Below, in pieces: positions 50,085 to 57,821 of a stretch of 64,000 nt of DNA. The translations under genes and the position numbers were made by a program. Numbering within the stretch: the stretch's first letter is position 1; every line of letters starts with the position of its first letter. Origin of the DNA: Caldithrix abyssi DSM 13497 (GTDB lineage: Bacteria; Electryoneota; AABM5-125-24; Hatepunaeales; Hatepunaeaceae); NCBI GenBank assembly GCA_945865405.1, contig CAMBDS010000010.1:1-64000 (forward strand), read 5' to 3'. A model generated the notes under the pieces. The model did no database searches. It was not told the origin of the DNA and saw only the letters and a program-made list of their open reading frames with translations.

Positions 50085-50564
50085 ATGTCCGGTAAAATTC
50101 CAATCCGCGCCGAAATGGTCGCCTGTTTCGTGATCAACCTTTCCGGAAAGTCTCCCCAAATGCTACTGTTAAGGCGATTGCTGACCGACTCACATGCGCC
50201 CGGAACCTGGCAGATGATTTACGGCCATCTCGAGGATAATGAGACGCCGGAGCAAACAGTATCGCGCGAGATAACCGAAGAAACCGGGCTAATGGTCGAA
50301 CAACTTTACACTCTCGATGAATCGTTCACCTTCTACGATACTCTCCACAAGGCTATGCAATTGACCCCGATATTTGTCGCGCTTGTTGACTGTAAAGGTG
50401 AGTTGAAGCTTGATTTGGAAGAACACATCGCTGGCGAATGGGTAGATTTTGCGCAAGCGCGCCTCCGGCTCCCGTGGCCATCACAGAAAAGAGCTTTGGA
50501 CACGTTAAACGACATCCTCAAAACAGGCGGATTGCCAGACATAATGCATATCGATGTCGCTTAG
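50085..50564 (+). CDS. NUDIX hydrolase
   Basis: The 159-residue product carries a complete Nudix box GHLEDNETPEQTVSREITEETGL (about residues 46-68; Gx5Ex7REUxEExGU). It therefore hydrolyses a nucleoside diphosphate linked to another moiety, using Mg2+. The N-terminal VACFVINLSGKSPQMLLLRR and WQMIYGHLE are usual. The substrate cannot be read from the sequence. It overlaps the K+ channel gene by 11 nt. Confidence 0.92.
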   Translation: MSGKIPIRAEMVACFVINLSGKSPQMLLLRRLLTDSHAPGTWQMIYGHLEDNETPEQTVSREITEETGLMVEQLYTLDESFTFYDTLHKAMQLTPIFVALVDCKGELKLDLEEHIAGEWVDFAQARLRLPWPSQKRALDTLNDILKTGGLPDIMHIDVA

Positions 50565-51759
50565 TCAGAACATATCGCAGAGAGCCAAAAGACTTAGAGA
50601 ATGGCTGATCGAATCGACAGCCGGACTTCAAGCCTTTCTTACAATGTTGCGGCATTCGAATCTTCCGAAGGTCGCCGCACTACTTGCGCTTGGGTTTGGC
50701 CTCGCTGGACTGGCAATCTCCCTTGTGCAAGGCGAGAAGACGTTCACAAGCTTTTGGATAGGTGTCTGGTGGGCGGTCGTCACAATGACGACCACAGGAT
50801 ACGGTGACTTCTATCCCGTAACCGCTTTGGGCAGGTTTATCGGCGTCATAGCCATGCTGACCGGATTGGTTCTTGTTTCGTTTTTCACTGCGACCATCTC
50901 GTCGCTTTTTGTCGCAGCCAAGATCAGGGAGGGAAAAGGTTTGGAACAGGTTCGATATCACGATCACATTGTAATCTGCGGTTTCGGGATGCTCACCCGA
51001 AGACTGCTCGACGCCCTGATAGTATTCGATAGGGATACTCCGGTTAAAGTAACCCTTATCGCTGAAGTGCCCGGCGAAGACGCAGAAGAGCTAATTTCCG
51101 AGTATCAACGTCTCGAGCTTAAGTTCGTCCGTGGCGATTGGACTCATGAAGCAGTCCTGAAACGCGCCGGTATCCTGAACGCTCGCACCGTCGTCGTCAT
51201 GCCCGATGAGTCGATACAGACTACAGGCTTGCGCGATGAGAAGACTATCCTGACGACACTCGCCGTCAAAGCGCTGAATCCCAAGGTCCGGTTGATCGCA
51301 CACATCACTCAGGCAGACAATCGCGTCTTCCTCCAGCGTGCACAAGCCGACGAAATCTTTGTCGCCGATGAGCTTACCAGCTACCTTCTGGCAAGCCGCA
51401 CTCTCACCTCGGGTCTTCCCCAGGCCGCCCGCGATATGTTCACAATTGAAAGCCCCACCCGCCTCGACGTAGTCGATCTTCCGCCGGAACTTGCCGGCAA
51501 GACTTTCGCGCAAGCCGCTTTTTACTTCTTTGACAAGGGAGCCATCCTGATCGGTCTCACCCGTGAAGAGACACCGCTTGAAGCCTCCGACATCCTCTCC
51601 GCTGACAGCGGCGCACTCGACGAGTTTATCCGGCGGAAGTTTCAAGAGGCAGGCTTTGGCTCAGCAGACAAAACCCTCACTCGCGCCCGTATTAATCCGT
51701 CGCGAGACGCCATTGTCGATGAGCGTGACAAAGGTTTTGTGATCGGCAAGGTGGTCTGA
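50554..51759 (+). CDS. Two-helix potassium channel with RCK (TrkA-N) domain
   Basis: The 401-residue product has TM1, a pore helix with the selectivity filter TTTGYGDFYP (about residues 79-88) and TM2 (FIGVIAMLTGLVLVSFFTATISSLF). A cytosolic RCK domain with a Rossmann-like start (HIVICGFGMLTRRLLDAL) and a TrkA-C-like end (LDVVDLPPELAGKTFAQAAF) follow. It is an MthK/Kch-type ligand-gated K+ channel of the inner membrane. The next gene, one base away, encodes a lone cyclic-nucleotide-binding domain, a likely regulator. Confidence 0.93.
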   Translation: MSLSQNISQRAKRLREWLIESTAGLQAFLTMLRHSNLPKVAALLALGFGLAGLAISLVQGEKTFTSFWIGVWWAVVTMTTTGYGDFYPVTALGRFIGVIAMLTGLVLVSFFTATISSLFVAAKIREGKGLEQVRYHDHIVICGFGMLTRRLLDALIVFDRDTPVKVTLIAEVPGEDAEELISEYQRLELKFVRGDWTHEAVLKRAGILNARTVVVMPDESIQTTGLRDEKTILTTLAVKALNPKVRLIAHITQADNRVFLQRAQADEIFVADELTSYLLASRTLTSGLPQAARDMFTIESPTRLDVVDLPPELAGKTFAQAAFYFFDKGAILIGLTREETPLEASDILSADSGALDEFIRRKFQEAGFGSADKTLTRARINPSRDAIVDERDKGFVIGKVV

Positions 51760-51760
51760 C

Positions 51761-52270
51761 ATGGAAAAAGTCTCCGAAGAACGTCTCCAATCATACAGCC
51801 TCTTCTCAAGTCTCTCCAAAGCTCAGCGCGAGCGAATCGCTCAATTGGTTGTACTTAGAAAGACAGCATCTGGTCAGGTAATAGTCACTGAAGGTGAAGT
51901 TGGCAGTGAGATGTTCCTGCTGCTTTCGGGTGAGTTAGTTATTACGAAGCGGTTGACGCTTTACAGCAGTGAAGGTGAGGATAAGCGAGAAAAGTCATTG
52001 ATCAAGCTGAAAGACAAGGACAACGTCTTTTTCGGCGAGATGTCCCTATTCGACGACGCCGAGCGGTCGGCAACAGTGACGGCGGTTTCTGACGTTATTT
52101 GCGGCATACTGACGCGGGATCAGATCCATGCTCTCTGCGACAACGACCCCGAAGTCGGCTATAAAATCTACTACAACATCGGGCGAACCTTGGCGGCTAA
52201 CCTTCGCAAAGCCAATCGCGACATCTTGAAGCTCACCACCGCCTTCTGCCTCGCCCTCGACCGCACCTGA
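51761..52270 (+). CDS. Stand-alone cyclic nucleotide-binding domain protein
   Basis: The 169-residue product is mostly a CRP/CNBD beta-roll: LVVLRKTASGQVIVTEGEVGSEMFLLLSGELVITKRL, the phosphate-binding cassette VFFGEMSLFDDAERSATVTAVSDV, and a C-terminal helix. There is no DNA-binding HTH and no membrane segment. The cassette FGEMSLFDDAERSAT keeps the Gly-Glu and the Arg that contact the cyclic phosphate. The 1-nt gap to the K+ channel gene suggests that it gates or modulates the channel in trans. Confidence 0.9.
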   Translation: MEKVSEERLQSYSLFSSLSKAQRERIAQLVVLRKTASGQVIVTEGEVGSEMFLLLSGELVITKRLTLYSSEGEDKREKSLIKLKDKDNVFFGEMSLFDDAERSATVTAVSDVICGILTRDQIHALCDNDPEVGYKIYYNIGRTLAANLRKANRDILKLTTAFCLALDRT

Positions 52271-52280
52271 TTCCTTTCCT

Positions 52281-52380
52281 GGAGAGCGGACTTTCGGTCC
52301 GCTCTTCCCCCCAAAAGCATGGCGAGTGGCTTTTCAAGCCGCTCTTTCCCTCTGCACTTTGCACTTTGCACTTTGCACTT
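52281..52380 (+). repeat. Two family C hairpins and a TGCACTT period-7 repeat
   Basis: AGAGCGGACTTTCGGTCCGCTCT (52283-52305), GAGTGGCTTTTCAAGCCGCTC (52324-52344) and TGCACTT in four perfect units (52353-52380). They fill the gap between the converging channel operon and lipoprotein genes. The first hairpin could end transcription of the channel operon. Confidence 0.85.
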
Positions 52381-52385
52381 CCCTC

Positions 52386-52805
52386 TTAATGCCTCACCTC
52401 AATCACTACCACCGGCGAAGTCCCCGTCTGTCTTGACTCATCCCAGACCCGCGCCATCAGCGGATAAGGCCCCTCCGGAAAAGTCGTCGCATCCCAAAAC
52501 AACGAATAGACTCCCGCCGCCGTATCGGTAAGGCTCCCCGCGTACTCAAACCCGGCAATGTAGATCGACACTCGATAAACCCCGATATTGTCGGATGCAT
52601 GAACTTGCAACAGTAGCGACGAATCGACCTCTACCCCAGGCGCAGGCGCAATCCACTCGATCACCGGCGGCAGCGAGTCTGTCAGCCGCGAGTCTTTCCC
52701 GTCAGGCCCAGCAGGTCCCTCGCACGCGACGACCGCAAACAGCACCAGCAGGTTGAGCGAGAGCATCGCATACTTCTGACCGGTTGTTATCCTCTTAGCC
52801 TCCAA
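52386..52805 (-). CDS. Lipoprotein with collagen-like triplets (1 of 3)
   Basis: The 139-residue product (TTG start overlapping the upstream gene by 11 nt; ATG 52766 is an alternative) has lipobox VVACEGPAGPDGKDS. The cysteine is directly followed by Gly-x-x triplets. The rest is one Ig-like/bacterial surface domain (PPVIEWIAPAPGVEVDSSLLLQVHASDNIGVYRVSIYIAGFEYAGSLTDT ... ATTFPEGPYPLMARVWDESRQ). It is the shortest of three paralogues in tandem. Probably surface-exposed; function unknown. Confidence 0.8.
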   Translation of the reverse strand: MEAKRITTGQKYAMLSLNLLVLFAVVACEGPAGPDGKDSRLTDSLPPVIEWIAPAPGVEVDSSLLLQVHASDNIGVYRVSIYIAGFEYAGSLTDTAAGVYSLFWDATTFPEGPYPLMARVWDESRQTGTSPVVVIEVRH

Positions 52806-53736
52806 GCGTATCCCCCGGCGTTCTCGCGTAGTAGAACTGCAGCGTCGCTATGATATTGACCCCCAGCCCGTACCGTTCCGAAACAAGGTCCCAACCGCCG
52901 TCATCGCGCAATCCCGACCTTCCCCACGACGGAGCTCCGTTATCAGCCCCTACCAGCAACGTATCGCCGACAGACCGGTTTTTGATATCGACAACAATAA
53001 AGAACTCCCCCTCAAGCGAATCTTGATCGTCACCGAAAAAGAACTCGACCGGCTGAACGTTCCCCTTAACAACTTCCGCCGGGATGCTCATTTCCTCCTC
53101 TACTCTCGTCGGAACCGATGTCCCCGTCCAAAGTCCCACAGCCACTTCGGCGCTGTCGCTGAACGTCCCACCAAGCATAAACGTGGCGCTCCGAAGATCT
53201 CCGCCTTTGGCAGGCGTAATCCGCACCCAGAACGCTTCGGCGCGTGAGGAGTCAGGTATCGAAAAAGTCTTTGACAACCGGTTATTATGGTAAGCTATCG
53301 CAGCCGTCGTGTCGGACAGCGTAGTCGAGTGACCGATCCAGACCGAACGAGGTGCCGACTCAGTCAAATTCCCCGCCAGATCGTACGCCCTCGCTCCGAC
53401 GAAATGCCACCCCGAACTAACCTCTGTCAGTAGTAGGTTGAAACGGTACGGTGGTGTCGAAACCGCCATCGTCCTCGACCCGACCACTGGCGACCCGTCA
53501 AGCGTAAATATCACCCTGTCAACCGCCACATTATCGACAGCCGCCGCACCTATCAGCATATGATCCCAATACTGTCCCAAAGGCCACGGTTCGGTAAGTT
53601 GCAGCGTCGGCGGAAGAACATCCACTCCTTGTGCGTCAATTCCAGCCGGTCCTTCCGGCCCCTGACAGCCTATGATCATAGTTGCAAAAAGCACCGCAAC
53701 CACCATCGCTGGCATGTTGAGTTTAGCCAGGTTCAA
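52795..53736 (-). CDS. Lipoprotein with collagen-like triplets (2 of 3)
   Basis: The 313-residue product (TTG start in a TTGA overlap with the upstream stop) has lipobox IIGCQGPEGPAGIDAQG. An Ig-like domain (PPTLQLTEPWPLGQYWDHMLIGAAAVDNVAVDRVIFTLDGSPV ... FVGARAYDLAGN) and a second beta-domain with RVEEEMSIPAEVVKGNVQPVEFFF and FFIVVDIKN follow. It resembles its upstream neighbour over both domains, which indicates tandem duplication. Confidence 0.82.
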   Translation of the reverse strand: MNLAKLNMPAMVVAVLFATMIIGCQGPEGPAGIDAQGVDVLPPTLQLTEPWPLGQYWDHMLIGAAAVDNVAVDRVIFTLDGSPVVGSRTMAVSTPPYRFNLLLTEVSSGWHFVGARAYDLAGNLTESAPRSVWIGHSTTLSDTTAAIAYHNNRLSKTFSIPDSSRAEAFWVRITPAKGGDLRSATFMLGGTFSDSAEVAVGLWTGTSVPTRVEEEMSIPAEVVKGNVQPVEFFFGDDQDSLEGEFFIVVDIKNRSVGDTLLVGADNGAPSWGRSGLRDDGGWDLVSERYGLGVNIIATLQFYYARTPGDTLGG

Positions 53737-54650
53737 TACTGTACCGATGCTTCGATCAACGGGTTCGGCTTGCGACCTCGACCAACGTTAAACGTCTTCC
53801 ATTCCCCGGCGAGCGTCTTCATCATCCCGTGACCATTAGCCCAGCCCCCGTCGTCGCTCTGAATCGCCATAGTATCGCCAATCGCATCTTCTGCAAGCGT
53901 CACCACTGCAAAAAACTCACCATTTATCGGTAAACCGGAGCGGAACGTGCTCTCAACCCAGTCGTTGAATTCCCCTCCCTCAAGATTACGTAAGTTTATC
54001 ACTTTACGATAGATAAGCGTGTCCGGCAGCGAGTTCCGCTCAGTATAAATATCGAGCCAGAGCGCAGTCCCTGCCCAGGTCGCTTTCCGATAAAGTTTCA
54101 CCCGGATCACCTTCAAAAGGCAAGGCTTATCCGGAGTGAACCGCGTCCCCAACCCCGCAAACGATCCGGCGCTATCAGCAGGAAGCTTCCATTTAGTCGT
54201 TTCGACCCCGCTCGAATCGGTGAAATACCTCAGCCTGTCGTTGCCAACCGGTTGCGTGTCGCTCCTTAGCAAGTACAGTAGTGCCGACTCACCGCTTTTC
54301 CCCGTCGCATCGGTAACTCGCATCTGAAACGTGTGCCTGCCCGGCGCAAGAGTTGATGCGTCCCACGAAAACAGTGTTGGTGCTCGTCGCACTGTAAAAA
54401 ACTCATTCCGGACGATCCCGTCGATCAAAAAATCCTGCCGGGTTATCGTGTCGTCGTCGAAGATCGAAGCCTCCACCACACTCTGCGAATAGAGCGGCTT
54501 ACCAGCCAGTGGCAGGATGATCTCGACGGTTGGCGGATAGCGATCTTCCGGCAGTCTGCTCTGCCCAGGTGCGCCGGGGTTGCCTTCGCAACCAACCAAA
54601 ACAATTGCCACCACACCCGAAACAAAGCTGGCTTGGACGAATCGCTTCAT
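53733..54650 (-). CDS. Lipoprotein with collagen-like triplets (3 of 3)
   Basis: The 305-residue product (ATG overlapping the upstream stop as ATGA) has lipobox VLVGCEGNPGAPGQSR, then an Ig-like domain (PPTVEIILPLAGKPLYSQSVVEASIFDDDTITRQDFLIDG ... RHTFQMRVTDATGKSGES). The C-terminal beta-domain contains TRFTPDKPCLLKVIRVKLY and FFAVVTLAEDAIGDTMAIQSDDGGW. It is coupled to the PdxJ-like gene upstream, so the four genes form one transcript. Confidence 0.82.
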   Translation of the reverse strand: MKRFVQASFVSGVVAIVLVGCEGNPGAPGQSRLPEDRYPPTVEIILPLAGKPLYSQSVVEASIFDDDTITRQDFLIDGIVRNEFFTVRRAPTLFSWDASTLAPGRHTFQMRVTDATGKSGESALLYLLRSDTQPVGNDRLRYFTDSSGVETTKWKLPADSAGSFAGLGTRFTPDKPCLLKVIRVKLYRKATWAGTALWLDIYTERNSLPDTLIYRKVINLRNLEGGEFNDWVESTFRSGLPINGEFFAVVTLAEDAIGDTMAIQSDDGGWANGHGMMKTLAGEWKTFNVGRGRKPNPLIEASVQY

Positions 54651-55375
54651 GAGCCTACCCGCGAATGTTTGGACGTCATAATCACTTCTCTGATCGCCGA
54701 ATCAAGCCCGACCAGCATTGCGCGAGCCACCACAGTCTGACCAAAATAGACCTCTTCGACGTACGATATTCTCGATACAGGCGAAACATTGGACGAAGTC
54801 AATCCCTTGGCAACCGAGGCTACCATCCCGAATTTACTCGCCGCCATAGCCGTCGCGCCGATCCTATCGACCGCTTCTTCAGCTTCCTTTTCCGTCCTCG
54901 CCGAAGCATACGCCGAGCAGTCTATCACCACCCCCGAAGCCCCCACCCGAGCCGCCGTCTTCACCGATTGACCATTGGCGTCGATCATCACCGCGACCGG
55001 TATATCAGCCGCCTTAAACGTCATGCAAATTTGCGACACCTGATCGGCGTCTGACTCCAATGTAACCGGCTTACCCTGACGAATAGCGTCCCAGTTTGGG
55101 TCAACCAATACCACCCCGTCCGGATGAAACTTCAGGATCGGGTTGACGGAGTCTTCGCGAGCTGCCGTGACGATAAACAGGTCACCACGCACCAGCTCTC
55201 GGATCAGCAGGATATCGCGTTCGTTCAGCATCCCGCCGCTTGGCGTCCATCCGGCAAGGATCAGTTGCACTCCCGCCGACTCCGCCAGTGCCGCCGCAAG
55301 CGACGGATCTGGCAAGCCTGACGGGTGATGCTCTCTCAGCCTCGCAACCGGATTTATGTAAAAACCTATTCGCAA
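54647..55375 (-). CDS. PdxJ-like TIM-barrel protein with altered active site
   Basis: The 242-residue product follows pyridoxine 5'-phosphate synthase from end to end (IGFYINPVARLREHHPSGLPDPSLAAALAESAGVQLIL ... VAVMIDANGQSVKTAARVGASGVVIDCSAYA ... VAKGLTSSNVSPVSRISYVEEVYFGQTVVARAMLVGLDSAIREV). The active-site segments do not match. HLREDRRHI is replaced by AGWTPSGGML, NLEMA by FIVTAA, and the HxGHGL histidine segment by VASVAKGL. The catalytic His/Arg/Glu set of PdxJ is therefore absent. It is either a different enzyme on the same scaffold or inactive. It overlaps a lipoprotein gene by 4 nt, an odd neighbour for a vitamin B6 enzyme. Confidence 0.75.
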   Translation of the reverse strand: MRIGFYINPVARLREHHPSGLPDPSLAAALAESAGVQLILAGWTPSGGMLNERDILLIRELVRGDLFIVTAAREDSVNPILKFHPDGVVLVDPNWDAIRQGKPVTLESDADQVSQICMTFKAADIPVAVMIDANGQSVKTAARVGASGVVIDCSAYASARTEKEAEEAVDRIGATAMAASKFGMVASVAKGLTSSNVSPVSRISYVEEVYFGQTVVARAMLVGLDSAIREVIMTSKHSRVGS

Positions 55376-55396
55376 TTCTACTTCCTTTTTCCCTCT

Positions 55397-55618
55397 TGGA
55401 GGGCGGACACTCTTGTCCGCCCGTAACGCCAGCGTCTCGCTGGCATGTTCCGCCGTCGTCCCGACGGCATTCTCTTCCGGAGTGCGTAAGCTTGCTTACG
55501 CCTGTAACAACTGCCCTTCTTGGAGAGCGGCTTTTCAAGCCGCTCTTTCCCCCCACCGCTTGCGGGGGGGGCAGGGGGGGGTGTTCCTCTTTCCTCTTTC
55601 CACTTTCCTTTTTCCTCT
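55397..55618 (+). repeat. Mosaic array of six different repeat elements
   Basis: In order: a family C-like hairpin (GGGCGGACACTCTTGTCCGCCC), a family A element (from TAACGCC at 55414), a family D palindrome (CGGAGTGCGTAAGCTTGCTTAC, 55478-55503), a family C hairpin (AGAGCGGCTTTTCAAGCCGCTCT, 55524-55546), a G-rich E1 element (55551-55584) and five TTCCTCT-type 7-nt units (55584-55618). All families of the window except B are here side by side in 220 nt. Confidence 0.88.
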
Positions 55619-56528
55619 ACTTCCCCAACAACTTCCGCGTCAACTCACCCGCCGACACAAGCTTAAACCCCTCCCGCTCAAACTTCGGCAAAGCCGCCCG
55701 CAGCGCCGCCAGCGTCCCTCCCTTGACATGTCCTATCGCAATAGCCCATCCCCGCTTCCGTGCGATCCTCGCTGTATCGGCAATCCGTGCCGCGACCGTT
55801 GCCGAGTCCCCCTCCACATCGAGAAAAATATCTCTGCCAAGAGCATTTACTCCAGCCTCCTGCATCGCTCGAAGTGCTTGTGACCGTTCCGACGTCCGGC
55901 TATCGACGAAAATCAACTTGCGTCGATCCAATTCAGTCGCTAACAGTTTCATCAATCTGGAGTTCGACGTTGCGCGAGACCCCATGTGGTTGTTTACTCC
56001 AACCGCTTCGGGAATATCCTGAATAGCCCGCCCAACGACGGTCCGCAATTCCCGCTCCTCCGTCTTCACCCATATCATGTCACGCTCATCGGTCGCGATC
56101 CGTTCCGACGGCTCCATCGGCAGGTGAATAAAGACTTCCTTACCCGCATCTGTCGCCGCTTTGGCAACCGCCTTCGACGTCCGGTTGCCCGGGATGATCG
56201 AAAGAGTAATATCCGCCGGAAAATTGATGAACCCGTTCACGATCTCCTGCTTCCACGCAGGCCCGAAATCATCGATAATAAACACCAGCAATGCTTCGTC
56301 AGGAAACAGCCTGGTATCCGATCTGGTGCCGTTCTCCGGCACTGTGGCTGGAGGCTTTTCACGGCTTCCCGTCACATGAACGAGATCGGTAGGAGCCTCA
56401 AAAGCGGTTTCGTCAGGTTTTTCGAACGACCGCCAGACGATTATCCCCCAGACTGACAATGCCATCGCCCAGAAGAGGTAGTTAAGCTTTAAGATCCAGT
56501 TTCGCAGCTTATTACTTTTTCGACTCAA
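55617..56528 (-). CDS. Divergent polysaccharide deacetylase family protein
   Basis: The 303-residue product (TTG start right after the upstream stop) has one N-terminal membrane anchor (LNYLFWAMALSVWGIIVW), a linker and a barrel domain. The barrel shows LLVFIIDDFG (Asp pair), ITLSIIPGNR, VFIHLPMEP, AVGVNNHMGSRAT, FVDSRTSERSQAL and GWAIAIGHVKGGTLAAL, the full motif set of the divergent polysaccharide deacetylase (YibQ) family. It probably acts in the periplasm, anchored in the inner membrane; the substrate is unknown. The 3' end borders a mosaic repeat array. Confidence 0.9.
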   Translation of the reverse strand: MSRKSNKLRNWILKLNYLFWAMALSVWGIIVWRSFEKPDETAFEAPTDLVHVTGSREKPPATVPENGTRSDTRLFPDEALLVFIIDDFGPAWKQEIVNGFINFPADITLSIIPGNRTSKAVAKAATDAGKEVFIHLPMEPSERIATDERDMIWVKTEERELRTVVGRAIQDIPEAVGVNNHMGSRATSNSRLMKLLATELDRRKLIFVDSRTSERSQALRAMQEAGVNALGRDIFLDVEGDSATVAARIADTARIARKRGWAIAIGHVKGGTLAALRAALPKFEREGFKLVSAGELTRKLLGK

Positions 56529-57104
56529 TTAAAAATCATCACGCCAGCTAACGACTCTGAACTTCCCGTCGTCACCCATCTTGACAGCAAAACGGGCAAA
56601 CCCCATGAGCGGCGTCTCTTCCTCGATAGTCAGGTTGAACCGGATGACAAACGAAAGCAGGCTGTCGGGGATGTTAAAGTTGACCACGTCGTCGGGAATA
56701 AGATTCCACTCGAGATCAATCTGCCTGTAGTTTCGGAACAGCCCCCCGGTTGCCTTCAGGTCGGTATCTCTATACCACGAGTCAAAACGCCCGGCGTCTA
56801 TATCGTAGTAATTGAAAACAAAAGACTCATCGAGGCAATCTGCGTAATGAAGCGAATCTCGATAGTCATAAGCGAGCGCGAAATTCGTCAGCAGCCCCCC
56901 GACCGTCCGCTGGTCGTTCCACGTCCTCGTCCCCGCTTTCCCCTCAACCGGCGCGAAAGGATTCAGACAACCCTCAAAGGAGAAAATTGCCGCAAGTACC
57001 AACAAAAAGTGCTTGGAGAGCGGCCATTTCTTCGCGCCATACCGGTCAAGCCGCTCTTTCCTCCCCACCGCTTGCGGGGGGGTAGGGGGGGGTGTCCTTC
57101 CCAC
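56529..57104 (-). CDS. Lipoprotein of unknown function, 5' end built from repeats
   Basis: The protein has a lipoprotein signal (KHFLLVLAAIFSFEGC) and a mature domain WNDQRTVGGLLTNFALAYDYRDSLHYADCLDESFVFNYYD ... FDSWYRDTDLKATGGLFRNY ... ARFAVKMGDDGKFRVVSWRDDF, resembling nuclear-transport-factor-2-like domains. The only start codons lie within repeats: GTG 57104 or an internal GTG in the G-rich element. The residues GRTPPPTPPQAVGRKERLDRYG are translated repeat DNA (E1 plus interrupted family C). The original start seems to have been replaced. Confidence 0.7.
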   Translation of the reverse strand: MGRTPPPTPPQAVGRKERLDRYGAKKWPLSKHFLLVLAAIFSFEGCLNPFAPVEGKAGTRTWNDQRTVGGLLTNFALAYDYRDSLHYADCLDESFVFNYYDIDAGRFDSWYRDTDLKATGGLFRNYRQIDLEWNLIPDDVVNFNIPDSLLSFVIRFNLTIEEETPLMGFARFAVKMGDDGKFRVVSWRDDF

Positions 57105-57122
57105 TTTATACTTTCTACTTTC
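57013..57122 (+). repeat. Interrupted family C hairpin, G-rich E1 element and period-7 repeat
   Basis: GGAGAGCGGC...AAGCCGCTCT with a 20-nt insert in the loop (57016-57058), CCCCACCGCTTGC plus two G-tracts (57062-57095) and CACTTTA/TACTTTC units (57102-57122). They overlap the 5' coding end of the lipoprotein at 56529. Confidence 0.8.
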
Positions 57123-57125
57123 TTC

Positions 57126-57716
57126 TCAGAAAAGCGCCTTCAAGTCGCTCCAGCAAGCCTTCCCCGTAGCTCGTGTATCACTCCAGTTGACGATGTACCA
57201 CCCGCCATCCTCAACCCGTATCAACCGGAATTCCCCCCGCCCCTCAAAATCTCTTGGTCTATCTTCTATCTTATGACCGACGTGCAACACGTAATCTATT
57301 GAAATATTTGATGTATCCCCCACCGACGTCTCCCGCTCTACCCGCATCGTCAGCAACACCAGCGAGTCGAGCGGCACATTCGTCGGCGCAAACAGTGACT
57401 GGCTATGTTGTTGCTCTTTTGTGACTCCCCAACCGTCGAACATTCCCGGGTTCGACGATGCTGTCCCCGGATCAGGCTGATAGCTATATTCCGTCTGGGA
57501 TACTCCGGTCGCTACAAACAGCCGGGTATAATCGGAGGGTGAACGTCTTCCCATAGCCGAGTTCAGGTTGTCGATTGCCACCCGCGGAGATTCGGGGAAC
57601 CGCCACCCGTTCGTTCCAGTTCCCTCTGGTGTTTCCGGCGTCCTTGTCGTGAACAAGTCGCACGACACCAACAAAAGCAACGACACCACCATCAATATTG
57701 CCACTCGAAACCGCAT
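57126..57716 (-). CDS. Lipoprotein of unknown function
   Basis: The 196-residue product has lipobox LLVSCDLF and a mature part with AIDNLNSAMGRRSPSDYTRLFVATGVSQTEYSYQPDPGTASSN and a C-terminal EFRLIRVEDGGWYIVNWSDTRA. It has the same overall design as the neighbouring lipoprotein at 56529 (a domain ending in GGWY/F-V-x-W), so the two may be paralogues of an NTF2-like fold. AGAAGG-type ribosome site; no further function visible. Confidence 0.75.
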   Translation of the reverse strand: MRFRVAILMVVSLLLLVSCDLFTTRTPETPEGTGTNGWRFPESPRVAIDNLNSAMGRRSPSDYTRLFVATGVSQTEYSYQPDPGTASSNPGMFDGWGVTKEQQHSQSLFAPTNVPLDSLVLLTMRVERETSVGDTSNISIDYVLHVGHKIEDRPRDFEGRGEFRLIRVEDGGWYIVNWSDTRATGKACWSDLKALF

Positions 57717-57734
57717 TTCCTTCTCTCAAAGCAT

Positions 57735-57820
57735 CGGAGTGCACAGGCTTGCCTGTGCCAAAAAGCTGAAGCAATCTTCCGCAACTCCCAATTTTACAAT
57801 TTACACTTTACAATTTACAC
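57735..57820 (+). repeat. Family D palindrome copy 5 and a TTTACAA/TTTACAC period-7 repeat
   Basis: CGGAGTGCACAGGCTTGCCTGTGCC then AAGCTGAAGCAATCTTCCGC (57735-57788), followed by alternating 7-nt units TTTACAA, TTTACAC, TTTACAA, TTTACAC (57793-57820). Confidence 0.85.
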
Positions 57821-57821
57821 T

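Noticed and set aside
55240-56022. 260-codon plus-strand frame across the repeat array
   Set aside because: It runs antisense to the PdxJ-like and deacetylase genes and through hairpin repeats; the composition is that of a shadow frame.
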